The translations under genes were made by a program, and so were the position numbers. A stretch of DNA of 64,000 nt from Ferrimonas sp048263965 (GTDB lineage: Bacteria > Pseudomonadota > Gammaproteobacteria > Enterobacterales > Shewanellaceae), in contig NZ_JBLXDO010000001.1 of assembly GCF_048263965.1 (NCBI RefSeq), forward strand, positions 62,001-126,000. The letters are read 5' to 3'. The notes beneath the pieces are model-generated. The model saw only the letters and a program-made list of their open reading frames with translations. It did not search any database and was not told where the DNA came from. Shown piece by piece: positions 8,217 to 16,593 of this stretch. Each line of letters starts with the position of its first letter. Position 1 is the first letter of the stretch.

Positions 8217-9028
8217 GCAGGGACCTCATCGAATTCTATGGTTTCAGCGCCGTTGTAGACCAGGAAGTGGCGCCCCTTGGCCCGGGAGACCAGGGTGATG
8301 CCCAGCTTCTGTGCCAGCTCCAGCCCCATCTCGGTAATGCCGGAGCGGGAGACCAGCACTGGAATGCCCATCTTCGCCACCTTGATCACCATCTCCGAGG
8401 TCAGACGGCCTGTGGTGTAGAAGATCAGGTCGTCGCCGGACTGGCGCTTGAGAAACAGCTCCCCCGCCAGGGTGTCTACGGCGTTATGGCGGCCGATGTC
8501 CTCTACGAAGGAGAGGATCTCGGTCTGCTGGCAGACACCGCAACCGTGCACGGCTCCCGCGTTCTTGTAGGTTTCGTTGTACTCACCGAGATTCTTCAGC
8601 AGACCGTAGATGGTGGATTGCTTCAGGCTGGGCACCTTTAGGCGGATGTTGTCCACATCGGCCATGAAGCTGCCAAACACCGAGCCCTGGCCGCATCCCG
8701 AGGTCACGGTCTTTTCGCTCAGCTTCTCCTGCAGCCCCTCGATGGACTCGCTGGTGATCACCGCGGCGGAGCTGACGGACCAGTCGACGATTACCGACTC
8801 CACCTTGTCCACGTCGCTGATGAAGCCCTGGTTCTTAAGGTAACCCAGGGCCAGCTTCTCGGGCCGGGCGCCCAGGGTCATCAGGGTCACTATGGGTTGC
8901 CAGTTGAGGTAGAGGGTCAGGGGCCGCTCACAGGCGATCTGCTTCTCCAGGCGCTGGCCGGTGGCATCGATGGCCTCCACCGTCTTGGTCAACGGGGCAT
9001 CGGTGTCGGTTCGACTGAATTGGGGCAT
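8213..9028 (-). CDS. fdhD: Formate dehydrogenase sulfurtransferase FdhD
   Basis: FdhD moves sulfur from a cysteine desulfurase to the Mo/W-bisPGD cofactor, which is essential for formate dehydrogenase activity. The 271-aa product (family about 260-280) contains the conserved CGVC loop (GAVHGCGVCQQTE) that carries persulfide, plus TSGCGQGS, EDIGRHNAVDTLAGE and the YTTGRLTSEMV region. I use the ATG at 9028. A TTG at 9046 is in frame but less likely. First gene of a leftward pair with the regulator at 7311, divergent from the accessory operon at 9306 and preceded by a -24/-12 promoter. Confidence 0.96.
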   Translation of the reverse strand: MPQFSRTDTDAPLTKTVEAIDATGQRLEKQIACERPLTLYLNWQPIVTLMTLGARPEKLALGYLKNQGFISDVDKVESVIVDWSVSSAAVITSESIEGLQEKLSEKTVTSGCGQGSVFGSFMADVDNIRLKVPSLKQSTIYGLLKNLGEYNETYKNAGAVHGCGVCQQTEILSFVEDIGRHNAVDTLAGELFLKRQSGDDLIFYTTGRLTSEMVIKVAKMGIPVLVSRSGITEMGLELAQKLGITLVSRAKGRHFLVYNGAETIEFDEVPA

Positions 9029-9074
9029 AGAGGTTCTTCTGTTCAAGGGGATCTACAAACTCTAGTGATTTGTT

Positions 9075-9091
9075 AGCAAAAACTGTTCCAG
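9075..9091 (-). promoter_or_regulatory. Sigma-54 promoter of fdhD
   Basis: The minus strand reads CTGGAACAGTTTTTGCT: CTGG at -24 and TTTGCT at -12 with exact 12-bp GG/GC spacing. It mismatches the consensus mainly in the CACG segment. The predicted start is near 9064, about 36 nt ahead of the fdhD ATG, the same leader length as for tupA. Confidence 0.66.
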
Positions 9092-9140
9092 CATTTAGGG
9101 GCTTGGGGGGCCCAACTCTGTGAATGGGGTCACCCCATTT

Positions 9141-9186
9141 TGACCAGTTTGACCCAACACTCTGACCCGGTTGGGACAAAATGTCC
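9141..9186. promoter_or_regulatory. Cluster of TTGGGWCA-N3 activator-like sites between fdhD and the accessory operon
   Basis: Three partly overlapping elements: 9141-9157 (reverse strand TTGGGTCAAACTGGTCA), a TGACCCGG half-site at 9163-9170 and the best copy 9171-9186, TTGGGACAAAATGTCC. The arrangement lies 50-100 bp upstream of the two divergent -24/-12 elements, the usual distance for a sigma-54 enhancer site. Related sites occur near 3751 and 18373-18430. Confidence 0.5.
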
Positions 9187-9202
9187 TTTCAGACTGTGGG
9201 GA

Positions 9203-9218
9203 TGTGATCATTCTCACG
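9203..9218. promoter_or_regulatory. CRP-type site
   Basis: TGTGATCATTCTCACG matches TGTGA-N6-TCACA at nine of ten core positions. It lies between the enhancer-like cluster and the -24 element of the rightward operon, so CRP could modulate either divergent promoter. Confidence 0.5.
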
Positions 9219-9237
9219 CATTCGCCCCCATTTTGCG

Positions 9238-9254
9238 TTGGAACGTTTTTTGCA
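9238..9254 (+). promoter_or_regulatory. Sigma-54 promoter of the formate dehydrogenase accessory operon
   Basis: TTGGAACGTTTTTTGCA keeps TTGG, the ACG following it and TTTGCA, with the GG and GC pairs 12 bp apart. The predicted start near 9265 leaves about 40 nt to the ATG at 9306. It is the best of the three -24/-12 matches in the locus. Confidence 0.72.
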
Positions 9255-9305
9255 GCCTCTGGAGCACACTTAAGTGCGGAACAGCCATCACAGGGCGAGG
9301 AACCG

Positions 9306-9773
9306 ATGCAACGAACCGAAAACATCTGGCCGCTTCAGGTCAAGCTGAAATCCGAACAGGTCACCATGGGCCGCTGGAGCGAGACCCGCTGGTCTGTGGA
9401 TGCGCTGCTTCCCGGCGATGCCGAGCAGGTCGAGGGTGCCACCCTGGTGGGACTGGAGCTGCACCTGGATGAGCGTGCCAACTACCGCCTCAACCTGGAC
9501 CTGGATAATCCTCTGCTGTTTGTGGTGTGCGACGAAGATGAATCGGGCCAGCCCATCCCCATGCTGGTGACCGCCAACCAGAATATCGCCGCCGGCTGCC
9601 TGGAGAGCGATCAGCCGGTGTTTACCTATCCGCTGCCCAAGGCGGTGGGGTGTTGGATTGAAGCCTTTATTACCCGACACGGTGAGCAGCAGATCTGCGC
9701 CCATCGCCGCAAGCACATCGATGTGCGCGGAGAGATGAAAGAGCGCCGGGAGAAACGCCATGACCGACCCTAA
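9306..9773 (+). CDS. DUF3305 family protein
   Basis: A 155-aa cytoplasmic protein without signal peptide or membrane segment. The opening (WPLQVKLKSEQVTMGRWSETRWSVDALLPG) matches DUF3305, found next to formate dehydrogenase genes in many proteobacteria and of unknown biochemical role. I start at the ATG at 9306 (GCGAGG just upstream), since upstream in-frame sequence lies in the promoter region. It overlaps the DUF3306 gene by 14 bp, so the two are probably coupled. First gene of the accessory/structural fdh operon. Confidence 0.88.
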   Translation: MQRTENIWPLQVKLKSEQVTMGRWSETRWSVDALLPGDAEQVEGATLVGLELHLDERANYRLNLDLDNPLLFVVCDEDESGQPIPMLVTANQNIAAGCLESDQPVFTYPLPKAVGCWIEAFITRHGEQQICAHRRKHIDVRGEMKERREKRHDRP

Positions 9774-10356
9774 GCCTGGCCTGCTCTCACGTTGGCAACA
9801 GCGACTGACCAAGGTCAAGGAGGAGCAGGAGGAGGAGCGCCTGGCCCAGGAACAGGCAGCGGAAGAGCAGGCCGCCAAAGAGCAGGCTCTGGCCCGGGAG
9901 GCGGAAGAGGCGGCCGACGAAGAGGTTTCGTCTGAGGAGACGGAAGCCAGCTCCGAAGAGGAGGCCGAAGCGCTGCCGGACCCGGATGCCATCGAGGAGG
10001 GGGGCAGTTTCGCCGCGTTTCTGAAGGAGGGGGTCGACCCCACCAAGAAGCGTGATGCCTTGCGGGCCTTGTGGAGTCAGCCTCAATACAACATCACCGA
10101 CGGCATGGCGGAGTACGCCCTGGATTACAGCGATCAGCCCAAGCTCAGTGCTCAGGTGGCCAAAGAGGTGGCCACTCAGGTGTTCCGGCATCTGGATAAG
10201 GCGCTGGAGGAGGAGCGTCGCCGTGAAGCCCTGGCGAAGGCCGAGCAGGAATCCGGCGAAGGCGAAGAAAACCAGCCAGAATTACCCGGTGCCGACGGGG
10301 AGCAGGGACATCTTGACCCAGAGGTCGAACAGGATGACCCAACTCAGCAGAGCTGA
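9760..10356 (+). CDS. DUF3306 family protein
   Basis: A 198-aa, strongly charged cytoplasmic protein. The start LLSRWQQRLTKVK is followed by about 65 residues rich in Glu, Gln and Ala (a long helix or coiled coil), then the conserved core with FAAFLKEGVD, KRDALRALWSQPQYNITDGMAEYALDYS. That core defines DUF3306, which pairs with DUF3305 in formate dehydrogenase loci. An acidic tail follows. Function unknown; an assembly role is inferred from context. Confidence 0.87.
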   Translation: MTDPKPGLLSRWQQRLTKVKEEQEEERLAQEQAAEEQAAKEQALAREAEEAADEEVSSEETEASSEEEAEALPDPDAIEEGGSFAAFLKEGVDPTKKRDALRALWSQPQYNITDGMAEYALDYSDQPKLSAQVAKEVATQVFRHLDKALEEERRREALAKAEQESGEGEENQPELPGADGEQGHLDPEVEQDDPTQQS

Positions 10357-10459
10357 CCGGGTTTGAAGTCAGCCTCTGAGGTGAGTTGTTGGTACAGCCT
10401 TTGCTGATCAACGGAATAAAAAAGAATCCATAGTCACGACCACCCGGCACAGACACAGG

Positions 10460-12166
10460 GTGGCGATGGCAACAAAGAAACAGGAACGCACAGTGAGCAA
10501 TACCCAATACGCCGAACAGGCGCTGGCTCAGGTCCAGATGCTGGAGAACCTGATCCCGCAAACGGTTACCTACACTACCGCCGGCCACCTTCTGATTCTC
10601 GGGCCGGAGGACGCCATTCGCCTGGCTGCCGCCGACCTCGACGGCATGGCCTCCGTGACTCTGGTGGCCACCGACCCCATCACCAGCCAGGATGAAGACC
10701 ACCTGGCCAGGGTGATGGATGCGGTGGAGCGCACCGAGAGCCTGCCCAGCTACTACAGCAAGCAGGTTCGCGTGAAAGGCTTCCTGGGTCAGTACCAGGC
10801 TTTCATCAAGGAGAGTGACAAGGAGCTGGAACTGGCGCCCGCTGCGGTACGCCGTCCCCACTACGATCTGGTGCTGGACCTGGGGCAGAGCCCCAGCCTG
10901 ACTCTGGAGCTGTTGCCTCCGGGCTACTTCCACGTGGGTGACGATGCCAACAAGCTGGCGGCGGCCCTGTCCCAACTGCCTGAACTGGTGGGGGAGTTTT
11001 CCAAGCCCCGCTATGTGAAGATCAATGCGGACATCTGTGCTCACCATGGCAGTGGCATCAATGGCTGCACCCGCTGCCTGAACTTCTGCCCTGCCGATGC
11101 CATCGCCAGCGTCGACAACCAGATCGTGGTGGATCACAACCTCTGTCACGGTGCAGGCAGCTGTGCCAACGCCTGCCCTACTGGCGCCATCAGCTATGAC
11201 CAGCCAGCACCGGCCACCCTGCAGGATTACCTGAAGCGACTGATCACCCGTTACGTCGAGTTGGCGGACACCCGTCCTGTGGTGCTGCTCCATGACGCCA
11301 GTGCCGGCGAAGAGGCACTGAAGCAGATGCAGGCGCAGGCGCTGCCAGGAGAGGTGCTGCCCGTCGCCCTGGAGGAGATCGCCGTTGCCGCTACAGACAG
11401 CTGGTTCTCCGCCCTGGCCTGGGGCGCACGCCAGGTGGTGGTGTTGACCACCGACGTGACCCCGCCCACCCTGATGGCGCTGATGACCCGGGAACAGGCA
11501 CTGGCCGCCCAACTGTTGGAAGCCATCGATCTGCCCGGCCGTATCGAGCTGATGAGTGTGGAGCAACTGCCGCAGCTGGCGGCCAAGGTGGCTGAGTCTG
11601 CCCAGTGGCCCGAACTGGCCATCGCCGCTTACCCGGCCAGCTTGGCCAAGCGCGATGCCTTCTACAACGGTCTGGATCACCTCAATGGCTGTGCCGCAGA
11701 CAACCAGGACACCCTGACCATTCCACACCTGCCCTACGGCAAGGTGGTGGTGGACACCGACAAGTGCACCCTGTGTCAGAGCTGCTCCGCCCTGTGTCCG
11801 CCCCGCGCCCTGACCGACGGCGGTGACATGCCGGCCCTCAACTTTACCGAGCAGTCCTGTGTCCAGTGCGGTCTGTGTGAGCAGGCCTGTCCTGAAAAGG
11901 CCATTACCCTCACCAGCCAGGTGACCCTGGACCGGGAGGTGCGTCAGCAACCCCGGGTACTGCATGAGGAGCCACCTTTTGAATGTATCCGCTGTGGCAA
12001 GGCGTTTGCCACCGCCGCGGTGATCAACAAGATCACCGCCCAGATGCAGAACCACACCGCCTTCGCCGGCGATGCCATCAAGCGTATTCAGATGTGTGAA
12101 GACTGTAGGGTCAAAGACATGTTTGAAGACATCCTGAACGATCCTGAGAAGCAACTGCGCGTTTAA
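10460..12166 (+). CDS. Poly-[4Fe-4S] ferredoxin-like formate dehydrogenase accessory protein
   Basis: A 568-aa cytoplasmic iron-sulfur protein. Cysteine motifs occur in pairs: near residues 195-240 (CTRCLNFCP, CHGAGSCANACP) and near 435-480 (CTLCQSCSALCP, CVQCGLCEQACP), giving about four [4Fe-4S] sites. A C-terminal CIRCGKAF...CEDCRVKDMF segment could bind another metal. Similar proteins accompany DUF3305/DUF3306 and TorD in Shewanella fdh clusters; the electron partner is not known. Start choice is open: GTG 10460 (longest), ATG 10466, or GTG 10493, which has AGGA at good spacing. The difference is at most 11 residues. Confidence 0.88.
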   Translation: MAMATKKQERTVSNTQYAEQALAQVQMLENLIPQTVTYTTAGHLLILGPEDAIRLAAADLDGMASVTLVATDPITSQDEDHLARVMDAVERTESLPSYYSKQVRVKGFLGQYQAFIKESDKELELAPAAVRRPHYDLVLDLGQSPSLTLELLPPGYFHVGDDANKLAAALSQLPELVGEFSKPRYVKINADICAHHGSGINGCTRCLNFCPADAIASVDNQIVVDHNLCHGAGSCANACPTGAISYDQPAPATLQDYLKRLITRYVELADTRPVVLLHDASAGEEALKQMQAQALPGEVLPVALEEIAVAATDSWFSALAWGARQVVVLTTDVTPPTLMALMTREQALAAQLLEAIDLPGRIELMSVEQLPQLAAKVAESAQWPELAIAAYPASLAKRDAFYNGLDHLNGCAADNQDTLTIPHLPYGKVVVDTDKCTLCQSCSALCPPRALTDGGDMPALNFTEQSCVQCGLCEQACPEKAITLTSQVTLDREVRQQPRVLHEEPPFECIRCGKAFATAAVINKITAQMQNHTAFAGDAIKRIQMCEDCRVKDMFEDILNDPEKQLRV

Positions 12167-12178
12167 ACAGAGGTAATC

Positions 12179-12808
12179 ATGACAGAACAACAGCAAAATC
12201 GAGTGGTGCCTGAGTTGCAACAGTTCCGCGCCGACATCTACCAGTTGCTGGCGGCCCTGCTGCGCAGCGCCCCCTCCCAGGATCTGATGGAGTTCCTCAG
12301 CCAGCTTGAGGTGAGCAGCGACGAAGATGGCGAGATGGTGCGTGCCTGGAGCGGTCTGAAGCTGGCCGCCCAGACCTACAGCGTCGAAAGCGTCACTCAG
12401 GAGTACACCGACCTGTTTATCGGCCTGGGCCATGGCGAGGTGATCCCTTACGCCAGCTGGTACATGACCGGCACCCTGATGGACACCCAACTGGTGCAGC
12501 TGCGTCAGGACCTGGCCCGTCTGGGTTTTGCCCGGGAGGAGCAGGTGAAGGAACCGGAGGATCACATCGCCGCCATCTGCGAAGTGATGGCGGTGCTGCT
12601 GCTGGAGACCCCCCAGCACGTGCAGTTGAGCTTCTGGAACAAACATCTGAAGCCCTGGGCGGGTCGCCTCTGGAGCGATCTGGCCAACGCCAAGGCGGCC
12701 GCTTTCTACGCGGCGGTAGCCCACCTGGCGGAACAGTTCTTTACCCAGGAAGCGGATGAGTTTGCCGCCCTGACCCTGGATACCCCGGTTCAGGAGGGCA
12801 GTATCTAA
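12179..12808 (+). CDS. TorD/DmsD-family chaperone for formate dehydrogenase
   Basis: A 209-aa all-helical protein of the TorD/DmsD family, cytoplasmic chaperones that hold Tat substrates until the molybdenum cofactor is inserted. Family features are the early RADIYQLLAALL helix, the EYTDLFIGLGHGEVIPYASWY core (the conserved Y-x-x-LF...P-x-x-S pattern) and EPEDHIAAICEVMAVLL. It starts 12 bp after the ferredoxin gene behind GAGGTAATC. The client is most likely FdhA1/FdhA2, whose genes follow. Confidence 0.9.
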   Translation: MTEQQQNRVVPELQQFRADIYQLLAALLRSAPSQDLMEFLSQLEVSSDEDGEMVRAWSGLKLAAQTYSVESVTQEYTDLFIGLGHGEVIPYASWYMTGTLMDTQLVQLRQDLARLGFAREEQVKEPEDHIAAICEVMAVLLLETPQHVQLSFWNKHLKPWAGRLWSDLANAKAAAFYAAVAHLAEQFFTQEADEFAALTLDTPVQEGSI

Positions 12809-12871
12809 CCGAAACGGTGGGCGTGGCTGGTCTACACTTCTAGCCACTCCCTGAAGTCCGGAGTACCCGGC

Positions 12872-12898
12872 GGTGGGGCAGCCTGATGTCGCCCCACC
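12872..12898. other. Intergenic hairpin between chaperone and fdh structural genes
   Basis: GGTGGGGC and GCCCCACC form a perfect 8-bp stem with an 11-nt loop, 28 bp before the small Tat gene. There is no T-run, so it looks more like an mRNA processing or stability element than a terminator. It could set different levels of accessory and structural proteins. Confidence 0.5.
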
Positions 12899-12925
12899 TT
12901 AATCCATTAACACCTTGGAGGTGTT

Positions 12926-13120
12926 ATGAAAGACAGGCAAACCCAGCAACAGCGGCGCGCCCTGCTTAAGGCTTTCGGCCTGGGAGCGGGCACCCTGGCA
13001 CTGGCCAGTGGCAGCGCCAAGGCGGCACTGACGTCGTCTCCTACCCAAGAAGCGCAATCCGACACCCGGTTCAGGGTGACGGCTCATGTTCAAACCTACT
13101 ACCAGACCCTAAAGGACTGA
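12926..13120 (+). CDS. Small Tat-signal protein of formate dehydrogenase loci (copy 1)
   Basis: A 64-aa protein that is mostly a twin-arginine signal (QQRRALLKAFGLGAGTLALASG...AKA) with a short tail ending HVQTYYQTLKD. It matches the formate dehydrogenase region Tat-target family (TIGR02811-like): always small, just upstream of fdhA, role unknown. ATG behind GGAGGTGTT; fdhA follows after 13 bp. A paralogue precedes fdhA2 at 18632. Confidence 0.88.
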   Translation: MKDRQTQQQRRALLKAFGLGAGTLALASGSAKAALTSSPTQEAQSDTRFRVTAHVQTYYQTLKD

Positions 13121-13133
13121 GGGAGGCTCGAGT

Positions 13134-15995
13134 ATGAAACTGATGCGCAAACTTCACGCCGACGCTCCCGCTTGCGAGTCGGTCTCGCTGGGGCTGAATC
13201 GACGTCAGTTCCTTAAGCAGGCGGGTATCGCCTCCGGTGGCATCGCCGCGGCCTCCATGCTGGGCTCCGGCATGATCCGTAAAGCTCAGGCGGTCACCAC
13301 GGCCAAAGGACCGGTGGAAACCAAGCGGACCATCTGCACCCACTGCTCTGTGGGCTGCGGTATCTATGCCGAGGTCAGCAGCGGCGTCTGGACCGGTCAT
13401 GAACCCGCCTTTGACCACCCCATCAATCGGGGTGCCCACTGCGCCAAGGGCGCCTCTGTGGTTCACCACACCCACAGTGAAAAGCGGGTGAAATACCCCA
13501 TGAAGCTGGAGGGAGGAAAATGGAAGAAACTCACCTGGGAGGAAGCGATTAACCAGGTGGGGGATCTGATGCTCAAGATCCGTCAGGAGTCCGGCCCGGA
13601 TGCCCTGTTCTTTATGGGCAGCGCCAAGTTCTCCAACGAGCAATGTTATCTTTACCGCAAGTTCGCCGCCATGTGGGGCACCAACAACATCGATCACTCG
13701 GCGCGGATCTGTCACTCCACCACGGTAGCCGGTGTGGCCAACACCTGGGGCTACGGGGCGATGACCAACTCTTACAACGACATGCATCACTGTAAGAGCA
13801 TGCTGTTTATCGGCTCCAACCCCGCCGAAGCGCACCCGGTCTCCCTACAGCACGTGCTGGTGGGTAAAGAGCGCGGCGCCAAGATGATCGTGGTCGATCC
13901 CAGGTTCACCCGTACCGCGGCCCACGCCGATGAGTACGTGCACATCCGCCCGGGTACCGACATCCCCTTCATCTATGGCCTGCTGTGGCACATCTTCGAA
14001 AATGGCTGGGAGGACCAGGATTTCATCGATCGCCGGGTCTGGGCCATGGACGAGATCAAGGCCGAGGTGAAGAACTATCCGCCGGACGAGGTGGCGGACA
14101 TCACCGGGGTCACCGGTGAACAGATGAAGCGCGTGGCCAAGACCCTGGCCGAGCACCGTCCCGGCACCATTGTCTGGTGCATGGGGGGAACCCAGCACAC
14201 TGTCGGTAACGCCAATACCCGTGCTTACTGCATCCTGCAGCTGGCTCTGGGCAACATGGGCACCTCCGGCGGCGGCGCCAACATCTTCCGCGGTCATGAC
14301 AACGTACAGGGCGCCACCGACCTGGGGCTGCTGTTTGACAACCTCCCCGGCTACTACGGCCTCTCCGAAGGGGCTTGGAAGCACTGGTCCAGGGTATGGG
14401 AACTGGATTATGACTGGGTGAAGAGCCGCTTCGATCAGGGCGAATACCTGGGTAAGAAACCGATGACCACCCCGGGCATCCCCTGTTCCCGTTGGCACGA
14501 CGGCGTGATGGAGGATCCGGCTAAGCTGGGTCAGAAAGACAACATCCGCATGGCTTTCTACTGGGGACAGTCGGTGAACACCGAGACCCGCGGACGAGAT
14601 GTGCGTAAGGCCCTCGATAAGATGGATGCGGTGGTGGTGGTGGATCCCTATCCCACCATGGCGGCGGTAATGCATACCCGTAAGGACAATGTGTTCCTGT
14701 TGCCAGCCTGCACCCAGTTCGAGACTTATGGTTCGGTGACCGCCTCCAATCGTTCCATTCAGTGGCGCGACAAGGTAGTAGAACCGGTATTCGAGTCCAA
14801 GCCCGATCAGGAGATCATGTATCTGCTGGCCAAGAAGCTGGGTTTCGGCGACCAGTTCTGTAAGAACATCAAGGTCAACAACAACGAGCCTCTGGTGGAA
14901 GACGTGACCCGGGAGTGGAACCGGGGCATGTGGACCATCGGCATGACCGGCCAGTCGCCAGAGCGACTGAAGATGCACCAGATGAACTGGGGCACCTTCG
15001 AGTTCGAAGACCTGTCTGCTCGCGGCGGTCCCGCCAAGGGCGAAACCTATGGCCTGCCCTGGCCCTGTTGGGGCACTCCGGAGCTTGGACATCCGGGTTC
15101 CCACATCCTCTACGACACCTCCAAGCACATCATGGAGGGGGGCGGTAACTTCCGTGCCCGTTTCGGTGTGGAGTATGAGGGACAGAACCTGCTGGCTAAC
15201 GACCCGGGTTCCAAGGGCAACGAGTTGGGTGGCGGCCACCCTGAGTTCAACGACCAGATGCTCAAGCAGTTGGGCTGGTGGAGCGAGCTGACCACCGAGG
15301 AGCAGCAGGCGGCCGAAGGACGCAACTGGAAGACCGACCTTTCCGGTGGCATTCAGCGAGTGGCCATGGCCCATGGTTGTATCCCCTACGGCAACGCCAG
15401 GGCCCGATGCAAGGTATGGACCTTCCCGGATCCCGTGCCTATCCACCGTGAGCCCCTGTATACCCCAAGACGGGATCTGGCGCTGAAGTACCCCAACCTG
15501 GATGACCGCCAGGTGCACCGTCTGCCTACCCTGTACAAGTCGATTCAGGAGAAGGTGATTCGCGAAAATCTGGACAAGAAGTTCCCGTTGATCGTGACTA
15601 CCGGACGACTGGTTGAGTACGAGGGTGGTGGTGAGGAAACCCGTTCCAACCCCTGGCTGGCGGAACTGCAGCAGACCATGTTCGTCGAGATGAACCCGGC
15701 GGATGCGGCGGACCGCGGCATCAGGGAGGGGGATGCGGTGACCCTGCACAGCCCGGAAGGCCCTGTGATTGAGATTGTCGCCATGATCACCGAGCGGGTG
15801 ATACCGGGTGAGTGCTTCATGCCCTATCACTTCGCCGGCATCTTCGAAGGCGAAAGTCTGGTTCCAAGATACCCTGAGGGCACAGTGCCCTATATCCAGG
15901 GTGAGTCTGCCAACACCGCCATGACCTATGGTTATGATCCGGTGACCCAGATGCAGGAAACCAAGGTGTCCATCTGCCAGATCAACAGGGCATAA
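13134..15995 (+). CDS. fdhA: Formate dehydrogenase catalytic subunit, copy 1
   Basis: Periplasmic Mo/W-bisPGD subunit (953 aa) oxidising formate to CO2. A Tat signal (LNRRQFLKQAGIASGGIAAA, from about residue 20) exports the folded protein. The N-terminal cluster is CTHCSVGCGIYAEV...GAHCAKG. The active-site segment ARICHSTTVAGVANTWGYG places the metal ligand at Cys193 with the neighbouring catalytic His. There is no UGA, so this is a cysteine, not selenocysteine, enzyme. The C-terminal MGD-binding domain includes TTGRLVEYEGGG and MTYGYDPVTQMQETK. It forms a complex with fdhB (10 bp downstream) and fdhC and is a close paralogue of the enzyme at 18842. Confidence 0.96.
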   Translation: MKLMRKLHADAPACESVSLGLNRRQFLKQAGIASGGIAAASMLGSGMIRKAQAVTTAKGPVETKRTICTHCSVGCGIYAEVSSGVWTGHEPAFDHPINRGAHCAKGASVVHHTHSEKRVKYPMKLEGGKWKKLTWEEAINQVGDLMLKIRQESGPDALFFMGSAKFSNEQCYLYRKFAAMWGTNNIDHSARICHSTTVAGVANTWGYGAMTNSYNDMHHCKSMLFIGSNPAEAHPVSLQHVLVGKERGAKMIVVDPRFTRTAAHADEYVHIRPGTDIPFIYGLLWHIFENGWEDQDFIDRRVWAMDEIKAEVKNYPPDEVADITGVTGEQMKRVAKTLAEHRPGTIVWCMGGTQHTVGNANTRAYCILQLALGNMGTSGGGANIFRGHDNVQGATDLGLLFDNLPGYYGLSEGAWKHWSRVWELDYDWVKSRFDQGEYLGKKPMTTPGIPCSRWHDGVMEDPAKLGQKDNIRMAFYWGQSVNTETRGRDVRKALDKMDAVVVVDPYPTMAAVMHTRKDNVFLLPACTQFETYGSVTASNRSIQWRDKVVEPVFESKPDQEIMYLLAKKLGFGDQFCKNIKVNNNEPLVEDVTREWNRGMWTIGMTGQSPERLKMHQMNWGTFEFEDLSARGGPAKGETYGLPWPCWGTPELGHPGSHILYDTSKHIMEGGGNFRARFGVEYEGQNLLANDPGSKGNELGGGHPEFNDQMLKQLGWWSELTTEEQQAAEGRNWKTDLSGGIQRVAMAHGCIPYGNARARCKVWTFPDPVPIHREPLYTPRRDLALKYPNLDDRQVHRLPTLYKSIQEKVIRENLDKKFPLIVTTGRLVEYEGGGEETRSNPWLAELQQTMFVEMNPADAADRGIREGDAVTLHSPEGPVIEIVAMITERVIPGECFMPYHFAGIFEGESLVPRYPEGTVPYIQGESANTAMTYGYDPVTQMQETKVSICQINRA

Positions 15996-16004
15996 GGAGG
16001 CTCC

Positions 16005-16583
16005 ATGGCAACGATGAAATTCCTCTGCGACACCAAACGCTGCATCGAGTGTAACGGTTGTGTGGTCGCCTGTAAGAGTAAGAACGACTCCGCCCTGGAG
16101 TGGGGCATCCAGCGTCGTCGGGTGGTGACCATCAATGATGGTCAGGTAGGCAAGGAGGCCTCCATCTCGGTGGCCTGCATGCACTGCTCAGACGCCCCCT
16201 GCATGGCGGTGTGTCCGGCGGACTGCTTCGAGCGCACCGCCGACGGCATCGTCCGTCACTCCAAGGATAAGTGCATCGGTTGCGGATACTGCTTCTACGC
16301 CTGCCCCTTTGGCGCGCCGCAGTTCCCGAAGCAGTCGGTGTTCGGCTCCAAGGGCAAGATGGACAAGTGCACCTATTGCGCCGGTGGCCCCGACGCCGAG
16401 CCTGGTTCGGCCAAGGAACTGGAGCTCTATGGTGTCAACCGCATCGCCGAGGGCAAGCTGCCCTTCTGCGCCGAGGTGTGCTCCACCAAGTCACTGTTGG
16501 CCGGTGATGCCGAGACCATCTCCGAGATCTTCCGCCAAAGGGTGGCAGTTCGAGGAGCATCGGAAGCGGGCTGGGACAGCTAA
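16005..16583 (+). CDS. fdhB: Formate dehydrogenase iron-sulfur subunit, copy 1
   Basis: A 192-aa electron-transfer subunit with four [4Fe-4S] motifs: CDTKRCIECNGCVVACK, CMHCSDAPCMAVCP, CIGCGYCFYACP and CTYC...CAEVCSTK. It passes electrons from FdhA to the cytochrome b subunit. It has no signal peptide and is presumably exported with FdhA. Start ATG behind AAGGAGG, 10 bp after fdhA; 10 bp before fdhC. Very similar to the copy at 21736 except for its C-terminal tail. Confidence 0.95.
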   Translation: MATMKFLCDTKRCIECNGCVVACKSKNDSALEWGIQRRRVVTINDGQVGKEASISVACMHCSDAPCMAVCPADCFERTADGIVRHSKDKCIGCGYCFYACPFGAPQFPKQSVFGSKGKMDKCTYCAGGPDAEPGSAKELELYGVNRIAEGKLPFCAEVCSTKSLLAGDAETISEIFRQRVAVRGASEAGWDS

Positions 16584-16593
16584 GGAGGTCGCA

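Noticed and set aside
10145..12847. A 900-codon leftward open frame opposite the poly-ferredoxin and chaperone genes
   Set aside because: Antisense shadow of GC-rich coding DNA: the plus-strand genes have clear cysteine motifs and TorD features. The antisense product is low-complexity (His/Gln/Gly/Val-rich) with no domain.
13845..16184. A 779-codon leftward frame opposite fdhA1
   Set aside because: Same shadow pattern; it spans fdhA1 and the start of fdhB1 without any ribosome-binding site or domain.
16309..16593. N-terminal extension of fdhC1 back into fdhB1
   Set aside because: The extension is fdhB1 read in another frame. The ATG at 16594 has a perfect AAGGAGG and begins a signal peptide.
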